A stretch of DNA of 8,531 nt, from the NCBI GenBank assembly GCA_014523695.1, contig JAATVS010000648.1:1-8531 (forward strand). Reading direction: 5' to 3'. Below the pieces are notes generated by a model. The model had not been told where the DNA came from. It was given only the letters and a program-made list of their open reading frames with translations, and made no database searches. Position numbers and translations under genes: made by a program. Of the stretch, positions 1 to 5,174 are shown piece by piece. Source of the DNA: Nitrososphaerales archaeon TH5895. Lineage in GTDB: Archaea > Thermoproteota > Nitrososphaeria > Nitrososphaerales > Nitrososphaeraceae. The stretch's first letter is position 1; each line of letters starts with the position of its first letter.

Positions 1-253
1 CATCTGAAATAATAAAGAAACTCACACAAGACGGTTCTTAGTCATAAAGTTTAGGAAACTTATTATTCTAACATTTTGATATACACACAATTTATCGACT
101 ATATTTTCTTATTAATTACTTCCTCATTAGCTAGATGACGCTTGAATAATTTAATGACTATATTGTTAGTTGCTACTTCGTTCTTATAGATGATACAATT
201 TTCATTGTCCTGCTCAGAACCATGAACCAATAATGTTTCTGAGGTACAAATAT

Positions 254-298
254 TCCGGCTACATCCGGGATTCGCTGGTTCAAATCGTGCACTAACCA
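254..298 (+). other. tRNA-like 3' half, degenerate
   Basis: The stretch resembles the 3' half of a tRNA. A 5-bp anticodon-like stem (TCCGG/CCGGG) closes a 6-base loop, followed by a 4-base variable region. A T-arm-like GCTGG-TTCAAAT-CGTGC comes next, then 7 bases and A in the position of an acceptor strand. The loop sequence TTCAAAT is canonical, but only 3 of 5 T-stem pairs form and no matching D-arm or 5' acceptor strand is visible upstream. I infer a decayed tRNA piece or old integration scar; coincidence is possible. The antisense 70-codon frame at 99-311 starts at TTG and looks like a by-product of this element. Confidence 0.25.
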
Positions 299-311
299 GT
301 TTTCTAACCAA

Positions 312-519
312 TGCGATATTGATTCTAGTAAACTGTGGAAATAATAATAATCTAAATTACCTAAGATAGAGAAACAGGTCTGTAGCAGATAACGTTAACA
401 AGTCAATAAATTTGCGTTTGACAAACGCAACTTCATGAAATGCTGACATATTTAACTATGGAAATTTCTGAAAATGACATTGTATTTCCAAGGACTATGC
501 ATTAGCTCCATGTTACAGT
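312..519. other. gene-free stretch
   Basis: No reading frame of convincing length or composition is seen on either strand. The stretch holds the dyad at 413-431 and a short palindrome TAACGTTA at 391-398. A 15-codon frame starting ATGGAAATTTCT at 459 runs into a TAG and could be a scrap of the frame that follows at 520. Confidence 0.4.
413..431. promoter_or_regulatory. perfect 9-bp dyad, operator-like
   Basis: TTGCGTTTG and CAAACGCAA are exact reverse complements separated by a single A. A one-base loop cannot fold as an RNA hairpin, so a binding site for a dimeric DNA-binding protein is the more natural reading. No intact gene start lies directly beside it, which leaves its target unknown; the nearest frame is the doubtful ORF at 520. 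Confidence 0.35.
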
Positions 520-669
520 ATGCCGTTGCTAGATTCGTTATTTGAATTTGAATCTGGCATTTCATCAGATGTCATACATCCTTATGCGGTAATCTTATAC
601 TCAAGTCCCGGAATATATACATTCAAACCCTCACGGCATACTCATTTCTCAGTAGCTCAGGAGTTGTAG
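520..669 (+). CDS. small hypothetical ORF, doubtful
   Basis: A 49-codon frame starts ATGCCGTTGCTAG and ends at TAG; the frame is open back to about 475. The peptide (MPLLDSLFEFESGISSD...) is acidic at its N-terminal end, with no recognisable domain, signal peptide or membrane segment. No ribosome binding site is seen before the ATG, and the TATTTAA at 449-455 is too far away for a leaderless start. A frame of this length can occur by chance in AT-rich DNA. It may be a fragment of a decayed gene; I do not recognise it. Confidence 0.2.
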   Translation: MPLLDSLFEFESGISSDVIHPYAVILYSSPGIYTFKPSRHTHFSVAQEL

Positions 670-729
670 CAGTACAACCATCTAATAGTCAGGTCTTAAA
701 AACTTTAAGCTAAGTATAGACTCTTTAGC

Positions 730-949
730 TCATTGGGTTGGCTCAGTAGCTATTCTCGGTAGCAGTTCCGCTGGACTATGGCTTTCAATAGCCGGTTGCT
801 CGTACTTGTACACGATGGTTATCCTTTGGCTTTCTTCATATGGACAATCTTGAATTTGTTTTGGGGACATTATCTACTGCCTCCACTATACATACCCCAT
901 TCTGCTTAATACACACAGCAACCTTTTCAGAAGTTCCTAGAGAATACAT
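730..949 (-). pseudogene. small conserved-looking gene split by a frameshift
   Basis: Two overlapping minus-strand frames both look protein-like. The first starts at ATG 949 (MYSLGTSEKVAVCIKQNG...) and stops at 836. The second starts at ATG 870 (MSPKQIQDCPYEESQ...) and stops at 730, 46 codons. They overlap by about 35 bases in different frames. The simplest reading is one gene of about 70 residues with a frameshift near 840-870, joining ...VEAVDNVPK to QDCPYEESQRITIV. The alternative is two coupled genes: a GGAGG sits 9 bases before the second ATG, inside the first frame. A TATA-like TTTAATAT lies about 22 bases upstream of 949. I do not recognise the family; no membrane segment or catalytic motif is visible. 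The opposite strand is also open here but has no start codon. Confidence 0.45.
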
Positions 950-966
950 TAAATATTTGGAAACCA

Positions 967-978
967 GATATTAAAAAA
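967..978 (-). promoter_or_regulatory. TATA-like box for the 949 start
   Basis: On the minus strand TTTTTTAATATC is centred about 22-24 bases upstream of the ATG at 949, slightly short of the usual archaeal TATA-to-start distance for a leaderless mRNA. It suggests the frame at 949 was once expressed in its own right. Confidence 0.25.
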
Positions 979-994
979 CGATAACTATACCTGA

Positions 995-1323
995 AGCAAC
1001 CGAACTATTGCCAATACTACTGGCGACATAGTAGTAGATTATCTTACATCTCATAGCATAGTACGTCTGGATATGTGACATTGCCAGAATTGACGGCAGA
1101 CTAGAATGTAAGATGGAATATCAGTATACCGTAGGCGTGAAAGCATCGAGACAATCGGATAAATTATTTCCACACGCACGTCTTTGTTATACAGCATGAC
1201 CTAAGTGAAAACTGGTCTTTAATTACAGAGGAGCTTTTCAGTCGTTTATTTGAACGTCTTGCCACTGTAAGAGCAGATGTTGATGTAACTCCTAATTCCA
1301 TTGTTGGAAAGATTACCCCATAA
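995..1323 (+). pseudogene. decayed gene, three frames, unknown family
   Basis: No single frame is long, but successive plus-strand frames read as protein. They are 995-1078 (ANTTGDIVVDYLTSHS...), 1062-1199 (VWICDIARIDGRLECKMEYQ...), and 1141-1323 (HTHVFVIQHDLSENWSL then ITEELFSRLFERLATV). The last frame ends at TAA 1321-1323. After that stop the same frame stays open to 1560 with a hydrophobic stretch (LPMIICFVCVSITVGVSIS), so the gene may once have been longer. I infer at least two frameshifts in one ancestral gene. No family was recognised. The minus-strand frame 1164-1532 overlaps its 3' part, so strand choice between 1164 and 1323 rests on composition only. Confidence 0.35.
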
Positions 1324-1738
1324 AAATTACTATCAGAACTCTTATCGGAGTGCGGAACAAGGAAACAGATTACTGAGTCAAGTAGCAAATTATTCCTTTT
1401 GCCTATGATCATTTGCTTTGTTTGTGTTTCAATTACTGTAGGTGTTTCAATATCTCGTACTGGAATAACGTACAAAGGAAGATCAGAATTTTTCTTTGTC
1501 TTAAATTCAAAAGTATTTCCAGATTCTTGCATATTGATGATTAGTTTTTTACATCATTGATTTGGTAATCCCGCCTTTATCAACAACTATATCAAATTCA
1601 AATCGCGGTACCGAACTGGAGGGAACTATAATAAAAATAGTGTACCCCTTCTGAACCCAGATTAACCCCGTATCAGTTGCCATTGTAGGTATTCGTAGAT
1701 TATCCAATGAGCATTTTAACTAATAAGTTTTTATCACT
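1164..1738 (-). pseudogene. decayed gene with several frameshifts, unknown family
   Basis: Reading the minus strand from 1738 downward, three frames follow each other. They are SDKNLLVKMLIG (ending in TAA near 1702), then NLRIPTMATDTGLIW onward to a TAA at 1549-1551 (a 44-codon ORF if started at ATG 1683), then a 122-codon ORF from ATG 1532 to TAA 1164. The middle piece has beta-rich text (RFEFDIVVDKGG) and the third begins SGNTFEFKTKKNSDLPLYVI, which reads as its continuation, so I infer one exported or beta-sandwich-like protein broken by two frameshifts. The part below about 1330 overlaps the plus-strand remnant and is probably not native coding. No catalytic motif or clear signal peptide was seen. 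Confidence 0.4.
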
Positions 1739-1798
1739 GTCATCTTATTGGGTCTATGAGACAGTCCTAGTGTTGTTTAGACTAATTTTACTCAAATC

Positions 1799-1806
1799 GT
1801 AAATAC
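1799..1806 (+). promoter_or_regulatory. TATA-like box for the 1828 start
   Basis: GTAAATAC is centred about 25 bases before the GTG at 1828, the spacing expected for an archaeal leaderless transcript. It supports the GTG rather than a start further upstream in the frame, which is open from 1786. Confidence 0.3.
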
Positions 1807-1827
1807 CGTGCATCCGGAGTTATTACA

Positions 1828-2034
1828 GTGGGTGAAAGCACTCTAATCGACGAACCAGTAGATGAACTTGGGACTGAACCTGAAGCTGAACCTGAAGACT
1901 ATGCTAACGTGGGTTGTCCTCAAACCATCAAGTACCTGAGGATGCTTGTAAATCAGGGATTACTTGTTTTAACCGAATTCGTACCATTTTCATACTACGA
2001 TATCAGTAGGAAGGGGCGTCTTCGCCAACCCTGA
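1828..2034 (+). CDS. short winged-helix-like protein, probably truncated
   Basis: This 68-residue ORF starts at GTG. Residues 1-25 are strongly acidic and carry a short repeat (EPEAEPED). Residues 30-65 (CPQTIKYLRMLVNQGLL, then YYDISRKGR) resemble the second half of the small archaeal winged-helix domain (HTH_45 / PF14947 type). In that domain a Y-L-x-x-L-x-x-x-G-L-L recognition helix is followed by a wing ending in T/S-x-K-G. Family members are usually 80-110 residues and have an N-terminal helix that is missing here, so this may be a truncated or eroded copy. If functional it would bind DNA. It converges on the alkylation-repair gene with an 18-base gap. Confidence 0.42.
   Translation: MGESTLIDEPVDELGTEPEAEPEDYANVGCPQTIKYLRMLVNQGLLVLTEFVPFSYYDISRKGRLRQP
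1874..1897 (+). repeat. 12-bp tandem duplication in an acidic coding stretch
   Basis: CTGAACCTGAAG occurs twice in direct succession. In frame it encodes the EPEAEPE stretch of the 1828 ORF, so the duplication preserves the frame. Confidence 0.7.
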
Positions 2035-2053
2035 GAGGATATATATATTCCTT
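2035..2053. terminator. dyad between convergent genes
   Basis: GAGGA and TCCTT (one G-T pair) flank an alternating TATATATAT core in the short gap between two convergent stop codons. It could act as a transcription end signal on both strands. Archaeal termination usually depends on U-tracts, and only a weak one is present, so this is tentative. Confidence 0.25.
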
Positions 2054-2760
2054 CATCCCCTACTTTGCAATCTTCTCTGGATCGAGGTCCTTGTTAGCTC
2101 TCTAATAGCGTCAGATGCTATCCATTTAGCGCTCGCCGAGTGAATCTTCTGAATATCTCTTGAAGTTTTAATCGCTTGTTTGTTTAGATCCTGACTTCGC
2201 TTTCCTATTTGTCTTAATGCCCAATTTACAGCCTTCTTAACAAAGATTCTTTCATCAGTGCAATGCTCTTTTATTACATCTAAGAATTCTAAGAATATTT
2301 TGTTCTCAGCCTTTTTATCATGAACTGCCAATACCGCCATGAGAACAAAGCCTGCTCTTTTTACGTATTCTTCATTCCTGGTACTCCACTGAATCGCCTT
2401 CTTGTACGCATATTTAGTTTTATCAAAAAGGTTACTACAGCATTGATCACAGATATCCCATGAATTAAAATCATTCACCCATTTTTCCATCTGTTTTTCC
2501 GTTACCAAGTTAGGATCATCTATCATAGAAGCTAGTAGCCTTGCCTCATGAATGCCAGATGACCAAAGTTCCTGGGCGATAACATGGTTTCTTTTCCTGA
2601 ACTTCTTAGCAATGGCCCTTAGAGCAGGGATAGAGACTCCATAGGTATTTGTTGTGTTTATACCAAATTTCATCATACCTGCAACCGCTTTAGGACTGGC
2701 TTGAGATTTTATTAGAGCAATAATATTATCAAACCCCATTGTATCTTCTGATGTGTCCAC
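2053..2760 (-). CDS. DNA alkylation repair protein, AlkD-like
   Basis: This 235-residue protein belongs to the AlkD/AlkC HEAT-like-repeat DNA glycosylase family (PF08713), which removes bulky or positively charged alkylated bases without base flipping. The length is normal and the frame is uninterrupted. Residues aligning with the known AlkD DNA-contact and catalytic set are visible: W101 and D105 in NSWDICDQ (Trp109/Asp113 of Bacillus cereus AlkD), R135 in EYVKRAGFV, and W180 in VNWALRQIGKR (Trp187). Helical repeats run from about residue 10 to 225, with a basic C-terminus (RTSIQRRLQSR). The start used is GTG at 2760, with an in-frame TGA 15 bases upstream; ATG at codon 8 is an alternative. 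A TATA-like box about 30 bases upstream favours the GTG and a leaderless mRNA. It is the only clearly intact, recognisable gene here and is transcribed divergently from the 2962 ORF. Confidence 0.93.
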   Translation of the reverse strand: MDTSEDTMGFDNIIALIKSQASPKAVAGMMKFGINTTNTYGVSIPALRAIAKKFRKRNHVIAQELWSSGIHEARLLASMIDDPNLVTEKQMEKWVNDFNSWDICDQCCSNLFDKTKYAYKKAIQWSTRNEEYVKRAGFVLMAVLAVHDKKAENKIFLEFLDVIKEHCTDERIFVKKAVNWALRQIGKRSQDLNKQAIKTSRDIQKIHSASAKWIASDAIRELTRTSIQRRLQSRG

Positions 2761-2785
2761 AGCTAATACTAATCAGAATGTTCTA

Positions 2786-2793
2786 GCTATACA
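2786..2793 (-). promoter_or_regulatory. TATA-like box of the alkylation-repair gene
   Basis: On the minus strand TGTATAGC lies about 27-33 bases upstream of the GTG at 2760. A second AT-rich element (ACATATAATG) lies about 10 bases further upstream. The spacing fits a leaderless transcript starting at or just before the GTG. Confidence 0.4.
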
Positions 2794-2933
2794 TCATTAT
2801 ATGTTATGTGGTTGTTTCATTACTATTGCCTGTCATTCAGTGAATTCCAATTTCACACCAATAACAAATTTCTCTATCTCACAGAGACGTGACGGCAGCC
2901 AAAAAATAAACTAATGCCATGCCAGTTGATCTG

Positions 2934-2943
2934 TATAATATAA
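2934..2943 (+). promoter_or_regulatory. TATA box of the 2962 ORF
   Basis: TATAATATAA is a strong archaeal TATA-like element centred about 24 bases before the ATG at 2962. It lies in the divergent intergenic region between the alkylation-repair gene and this ORF. Confidence 0.5.
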
Positions 2944-2961
2944 TCTACATTGTGATGCATA

Positions 2962-3174
2962 ATGAAGATTGTTGTAGGTATGGGTATCCCCTATTCGATG
3001 TCTGAGAACGAAATAGATAGGTTCCTTGACAGCAAGATGATTTTGCTGTCACCCCCATCATTAACAAAATCGATTATTGATTCAATCTTAAGCGTCTCCT
3101 CCCTTAGTGATTTCATAATGCGGAAGGTTTTGAAATCTGTAAGAACCGGCGAATTCCCCAATGACTCTGGCTAG
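2962..3174 (+). CDS. small hypothetical protein, possibly a truncated PPOX-like N-terminus
   Basis: This 70-residue ORF starts with ATG directly behind a well-placed TATA box, so it is probably transcribed. Residues 12-28 (SMSENEIDRFLDSKMIL) resemble the opening helix of archaeal flavin-binding pyridoxamine-5'-phosphate-oxidase-like proteins, where a similar helix precedes the first strand of the split barrel. The expected barrel sequence does not follow; residues 30-70 are a different, serine-rich helical stretch (LTKSIIDSILSVSSLSDF) ending in a basic segment. It could be a truncated and rearranged PPOX-like gene or an unrelated small protein. No transmembrane segment is seen. The family assignment is weak. 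Confidence 0.4.
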   Translation: MKIVVGMGIPYSMSENEIDRFLDSKMILLSPPSLTKSIIDSILSVSSLSDFIMRKVLKSVRTGEFPNDSG

Positions 3175-3224
3175 CTTCCTAGATATGCATAAGATCGGCT
3201 CTTTTACTCCTAAGAGCAGGTTGA

Positions 3225-3372
3225 GAAGTTGCAGAAATCAGCTTGCGAGCCGACCTTATTGATTGTAACAAAATAAAAAGCACTTTACCAATAAATGCAG
3301 AATCTGTGTAAGGCATACAGGAAGCTCGAATCTGGTACAACTATTGGCAGGATTATTTTATCTGGATTTTGA
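3225..3372 (+). pseudogene. C-terminal remnant of a zinc-type alcohol dehydrogenase (MDR)
   Basis: Two adjacent frames join into the usual end of a medium-chain dehydrogenase. Frame one (3225-3311) reads EVAEISLRADLIDCN, then KIKSTLPINAESV and TAA. Frame two (3295-3372) reads KAYRKLESGTTIGRIILSG and TGA. In intact MDR enzymes the last 50 or so residues have this order: a helix, a lysine-rich turn, a P-x-x-x-A/N-x-A-Y-x-x-L-x-x-G segment, then GR-hydrophobic at the C-terminus. Here a frameshift falls near 3300-3310 and a TGA precedes the first frame at 3222-3224. The Rossmann fold, zinc ligands and catalytic domain are absent, so the piece cannot be functional. The family call rests on motif order alone. 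Confidence 0.42.
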
Positions 3373-3491
3373 ATTGAATTGAAGATGAAGCTTAGCGCAG
3401 TTAATTTAATTTTTTCAGGCTGATAATCTAGTTTATAACAAAACATGTGAAAATACTAGCAGATGAGATTTGGAAAATTGGTTCACCGAAG

Positions 3492-3510
3492 CGTAGGTTG
3501 TATATGTGAA
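3492..3510 (+). promoter_or_regulatory. conserved core promoter, HTH copy A
   Basis: CGTAGGTTGTATATGTGAA occurs here and, with no mismatch, at 5137-5155 before the second HTH copy. It contains a TATATG core centred 27 bases before a TTG start codon, and the distance from box end to TTG is the same in both copies. This matches a TATA element plus flanking bases of a leaderless gene. Confidence 0.6.
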
Positions 3511-3529
3511 GACATCATAGGTTACGTCA

Positions 3530-3814
3530 TTGTCGAATAGACAAAACCGGGAAAAGGCTATTGTACAACTTTACAATGAAGGTAAATCGTATCGAGAAAT
3601 ATCCAAAATCGCCAGAATCTCTATTCGAGGTATCAAGCCAATTCTGCAGAAATATGGAGCTGACATTTATCTGTCGAATATCCGAGAAACAGATATCTAT
3701 TTTGGTAATGAATAAGATAACTGTTTACCTAACTTAACTAAGGCATACAAGTTATTCTCCAAAGGAAAGAAACCATTACAATCATTTTCCATAATTCCAT
3801 CAACAGTTTTGTGA
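3530..3814 (+). pseudogene. HTH regulator-like gene, copy A, broken by an in-frame stop
   Basis: The frame starts at TTG 3530, gives 61 residues and meets TAA at 3713-3715. The N-terminal 45 residues hold an HTH unit (GKSYREISKIARISIRGIKP, then ILQKYGAD). After the stop the same frame continues with DNCLPNLTKAYKLFSKGKKP, the start of the second conserved segment I associate with this thaumarchaeal family, then loses similarity and ends at TGA 3812-3814. A single nonsense codon followed by further decay is therefore the best reading. Such proteins are thought to bind DNA; target and partners are unknown. The TTG start is supported by the shared promoter spacing and by copy B. About 31 of 43 aligned N-terminal residues match copy B. 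Confidence 0.6.
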
Positions 3815-4052
3815 ACTTCTAGAAATAATATTTTTGGACCAATAACCTTAAGAAAAAGGTCGAGAATTTAAGAATATCATAATTATTTTTTTCTATTTAT
3901 TATTACCTTGGATTTTATTTCAGCTCGCACTACGCGAATGCATAAGATATTGAAGTATCTGTCATTTGTACTGAGAATTTTCTAACGGAATGAATATTGA
4001 AGTGAGTGCTTGTGTTGTTAAGGCAATAGTGCTTAGTTCATGCTTCATCTGC
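3815..4052. other. AT-rich stretch without a clear gene
   Basis: No convincing gene is seen. A plus-strand frame starting ATGAATATTG at 3990 runs to 4193 but is antisense to the better minus-strand ORF at 4053-4271. Between 3815 and 3900 the DNA is very AT-rich. At about 3931 a plus-strand frame reads LALRE, which might be a detached piece of copy A, but five residues are too few to claim this. Confidence 0.35.
3883..3900 (+). terminator. T-rich tract, possible archaeal terminator
   Basis: TTATTTTTTTCTATTTAT is a long T-rich tract downstream of copy A, the type of signal used for U-tract termination in archaea. No stem-loop precedes it. Confidence 0.25.
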
Positions 4053-4271
4053 TTATTTCTCTTGAGTTACGAAATCCTGCATCCAGAGCTGCCATGCCGT
4101 GAACGCGACCATTGCGGCGGCCATAGTGAAAGTCGTGTATTCGATTACTTTGTTCCAGAATTTGTTTTGTCTTCTAATTATTTCTTGTACTAACATTGCC
4201 ATTTTCTTTTTCTCACTATCCCTCCTTAGTAGTATATACTGCATCGTCTTACTTAGGTCTGCCGTCTGCAC
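4053..4271 (-). CDS. small single-pass membrane protein, hypothetical
   Basis: This 72-residue ORF starts at GTG 4271 with an in-frame TAG 18 bases upstream; ATG at codon 10 is an alternative. Residues 15-43 are a charged helix (RRDSEKKKMAMLVQEIIRRQ), followed by one hydrophobic segment at about 47-66 (TFTMAAAMVAFTAWQLWM) and a short polar tail. This gives a tail-anchored or membrane-bitopic topology with a basic cytoplasmic side. No family was recognised. The opposite strand holds two overlapping frames (3990-4193 and 4099-4296), but their composition looks like antisense of a membrane helix. No strong TATA box is seen at the expected distance. Confidence 0.42.
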   Translation of the reverse strand: MQTADLSKTMQYILLRRDSEKKKMAMLVQEIIRRQNKFWNKVIEYTTFTMAAAMVAFTAWQLWMQDFVTQEK

Positions 4272-4340
4272 TGTACTGCTATGCAGCTACTATTGATCTT
4301 CTTGATATTCTGACATGTGAAGGAGCCATCAAACAATACT

Positions 4341-4832
4341 TCAGCATAGATTTAACGTAATGTAGTCATCTAATAGAATTGGTGTGTGAACCATTTTTAG
4401 CATAAAAATCGGACTCAGATTTGCTGTTGATCCCATATTTGAAGAGACCTTACCTACAGCAATATCTGTTTGGATCACTTAATGGGTATCGCGGGATTTT
4501 GCTTTCCCATTTTGATCATGATTATCGAGCCAAGCACTCCCGCTACGGGCAAGATTATTACTAAAATCTTGCTCAAGTAAACTAGTGTCATCACCTGATT
4601 CACTTCCCGGAGAAGTAGGAAACGGGCTTAGAATGCTGGGCGGCGCTTGATGGGGAACAAAAACATTGAAAGATGCCAAGACTCAGGCGGATATTCCCTT
4701 GTTTATTCTTGCCAAGATCTGGTGAGTACCGTCGTCAGGAAAGATATATTCGACTGAAAATTCGCCGTCAGGTACAGTGATGTTTTCGATAGCCAGTTCT
4801 ATTATCTCGTTGCTCAGCTCATTGATTCTATT
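4341..4832 (-). pseudogene. extracytoplasmic-type protein gene with two in-frame stops
   Basis: One minus-strand frame stays open over about 164 codons except for TGA at 4683-4685 and TAA at 4479-4481, far fewer stops than expected by chance. The first part (ENITVPDGEFSVEYIF, PDDGTHQILARINKG) followed by LASFNVFVPHQAPPSILSPF has the look of an immunoglobulin-like or cupredoxin-like beta domain found in secreted thaumarchaeal proteins. A serine/glycine/acid-rich linker follows, then, after the TAA, STANLSPIFMLKMVHTPILL, which is hydrophobic and could be a membrane segment. The N-terminus and any signal peptide are missing: the frame meets TAA at 4833-4835, where it abuts the HsdR fragment. Function unknown; the domain assignment is by eye. 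The 66-codon frame at 4479-4679 is the middle of this gene. Confidence 0.5.
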
Positions 4833-4999
4833 TTAACAATTGACGGATTTCCGACTTTGTACATGAGCTGTGTTGCCAACCATAACATTGACAAGCTGTT
4901 GCCAGAACCCTGAGTGTGCCAAACAACACCACCCTGGTCTGAAATGTTACCTTCAAGGCTCATTCTCTCTGCAGCTTTTGTTACAACCCTCCGCCAATG
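4814..4999 (-). pseudogene. hsdR: HsdR fragment, type I restriction enzyme motor subunit
   Basis: Within an open minus-strand frame, about 55 residues match the start of the HsdR helicase domain: HWRRVVTKAAERM, then DQGGVVWHTQGSG, NSLSMLWLATQLM and NPSIV. Intact HsdR proteins read GG-V-I/V-W-H-T-Q-G-S-G-K-S-L-T-M here; this is the Walker A motif that binds ATP for DNA translocation in the type I restriction complex. The invariant lysine is replaced by asparagine (GSGNS, 4895-4915), and the expected TDRxDLD continuation is absent: the frame ends IVKIESMS at TGA 4814. A full HsdR has roughly 900-1100 residues, so over 90% is gone. The same frame upstream of 4999 translates the repeat and promoter region and is not HsdR. 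No hsdM or hsdS is seen. Confidence 0.72.
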
Positions 5000-5070
5000 G
5001 TTAAACAGAAGTTTAAAGAGGTGAAATATGAATTGCGACCAGTAATACGTTGAAATTATCAAGTTGAAGG

Positions 5071-5120
5071 AAAACATACAGAAACAGGCGAAAACATATG
5101 AAAACATATGAAAACACTGC
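5071..5120 (+). repeat. five tandem 10-bp units
   Basis: Five consecutive decamers follow AAAACATATG: AAAACATACA, GAAACAGGCG, AAAACATATG, AAAACATATG, AAAACACTGC. The two central units are identical. The period of 10 places the A-tracts roughly on one face of the helix. The array ends 16 bases before the conserved promoter of HTH copy B, so it may serve as stacked binding sites or as bent DNA. Confidence 0.6.
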
Positions 5121-5136
5121 CAGGAAGTTAGACAAA

Positions 5137-5155
5137 CGTAGGTTGTATATGTGAA
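5137..5155 (+). promoter_or_regulatory. conserved core promoter, HTH copy B
   Basis: Identical to the 19-bp box before copy A. The TATAT core is centred 27 bases upstream of the TTG at 5175. It probably also serves the downstream ATPase, whose start overlaps the end of copy B and which lacks an obvious TATA box at leaderless distance (a weak AATAATAT lies at 5343-5350). Confidence 0.6.
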
Positions 5156-5174
5156 AGCATGATAGTACAAGGTA

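Noticed and set aside
47..61. Hairpin AAGTTT-AGG-AAACTT as a terminator
   Set aside because: A 6-bp AT-rich stem without a clear T-tract, and no gene is visible upstream in the window.
99..311. 70-codon minus-strand ORF
   Set aside because: TTG start with no promoter, and its first part is the antisense of a tRNA-like element, which commonly gives FEP-type peptides by chance.
3193..3255. Nested inverted repeats (TCGGCTC/GAGCCGA and GCTCTT/AAGAGC) that might be a structured RNA
   Set aside because: The stems compete for the same bases, and much of the stretch reads as the decayed dehydrogenase tail, so a separate RNA gene is not needed.
3776..3930. Small inserted element inside HTH copy A
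   Set aside because: LALRE at 3931 could be the continuation of copy A after an insertion, but no terminal inverted repeats or target duplication are visible and five residues are not enough.
3990..4193. Plus-strand 67-codon ORF
   Set aside because: Most of it is antisense to the minus-strand membrane ORF 4053-4271, whose charged helix plus membrane segment is more protein-like.
5071..5120. CRISPR array
   Set aside because: The units are 10 bp, directly adjacent and without spacers; no cas gene is present.
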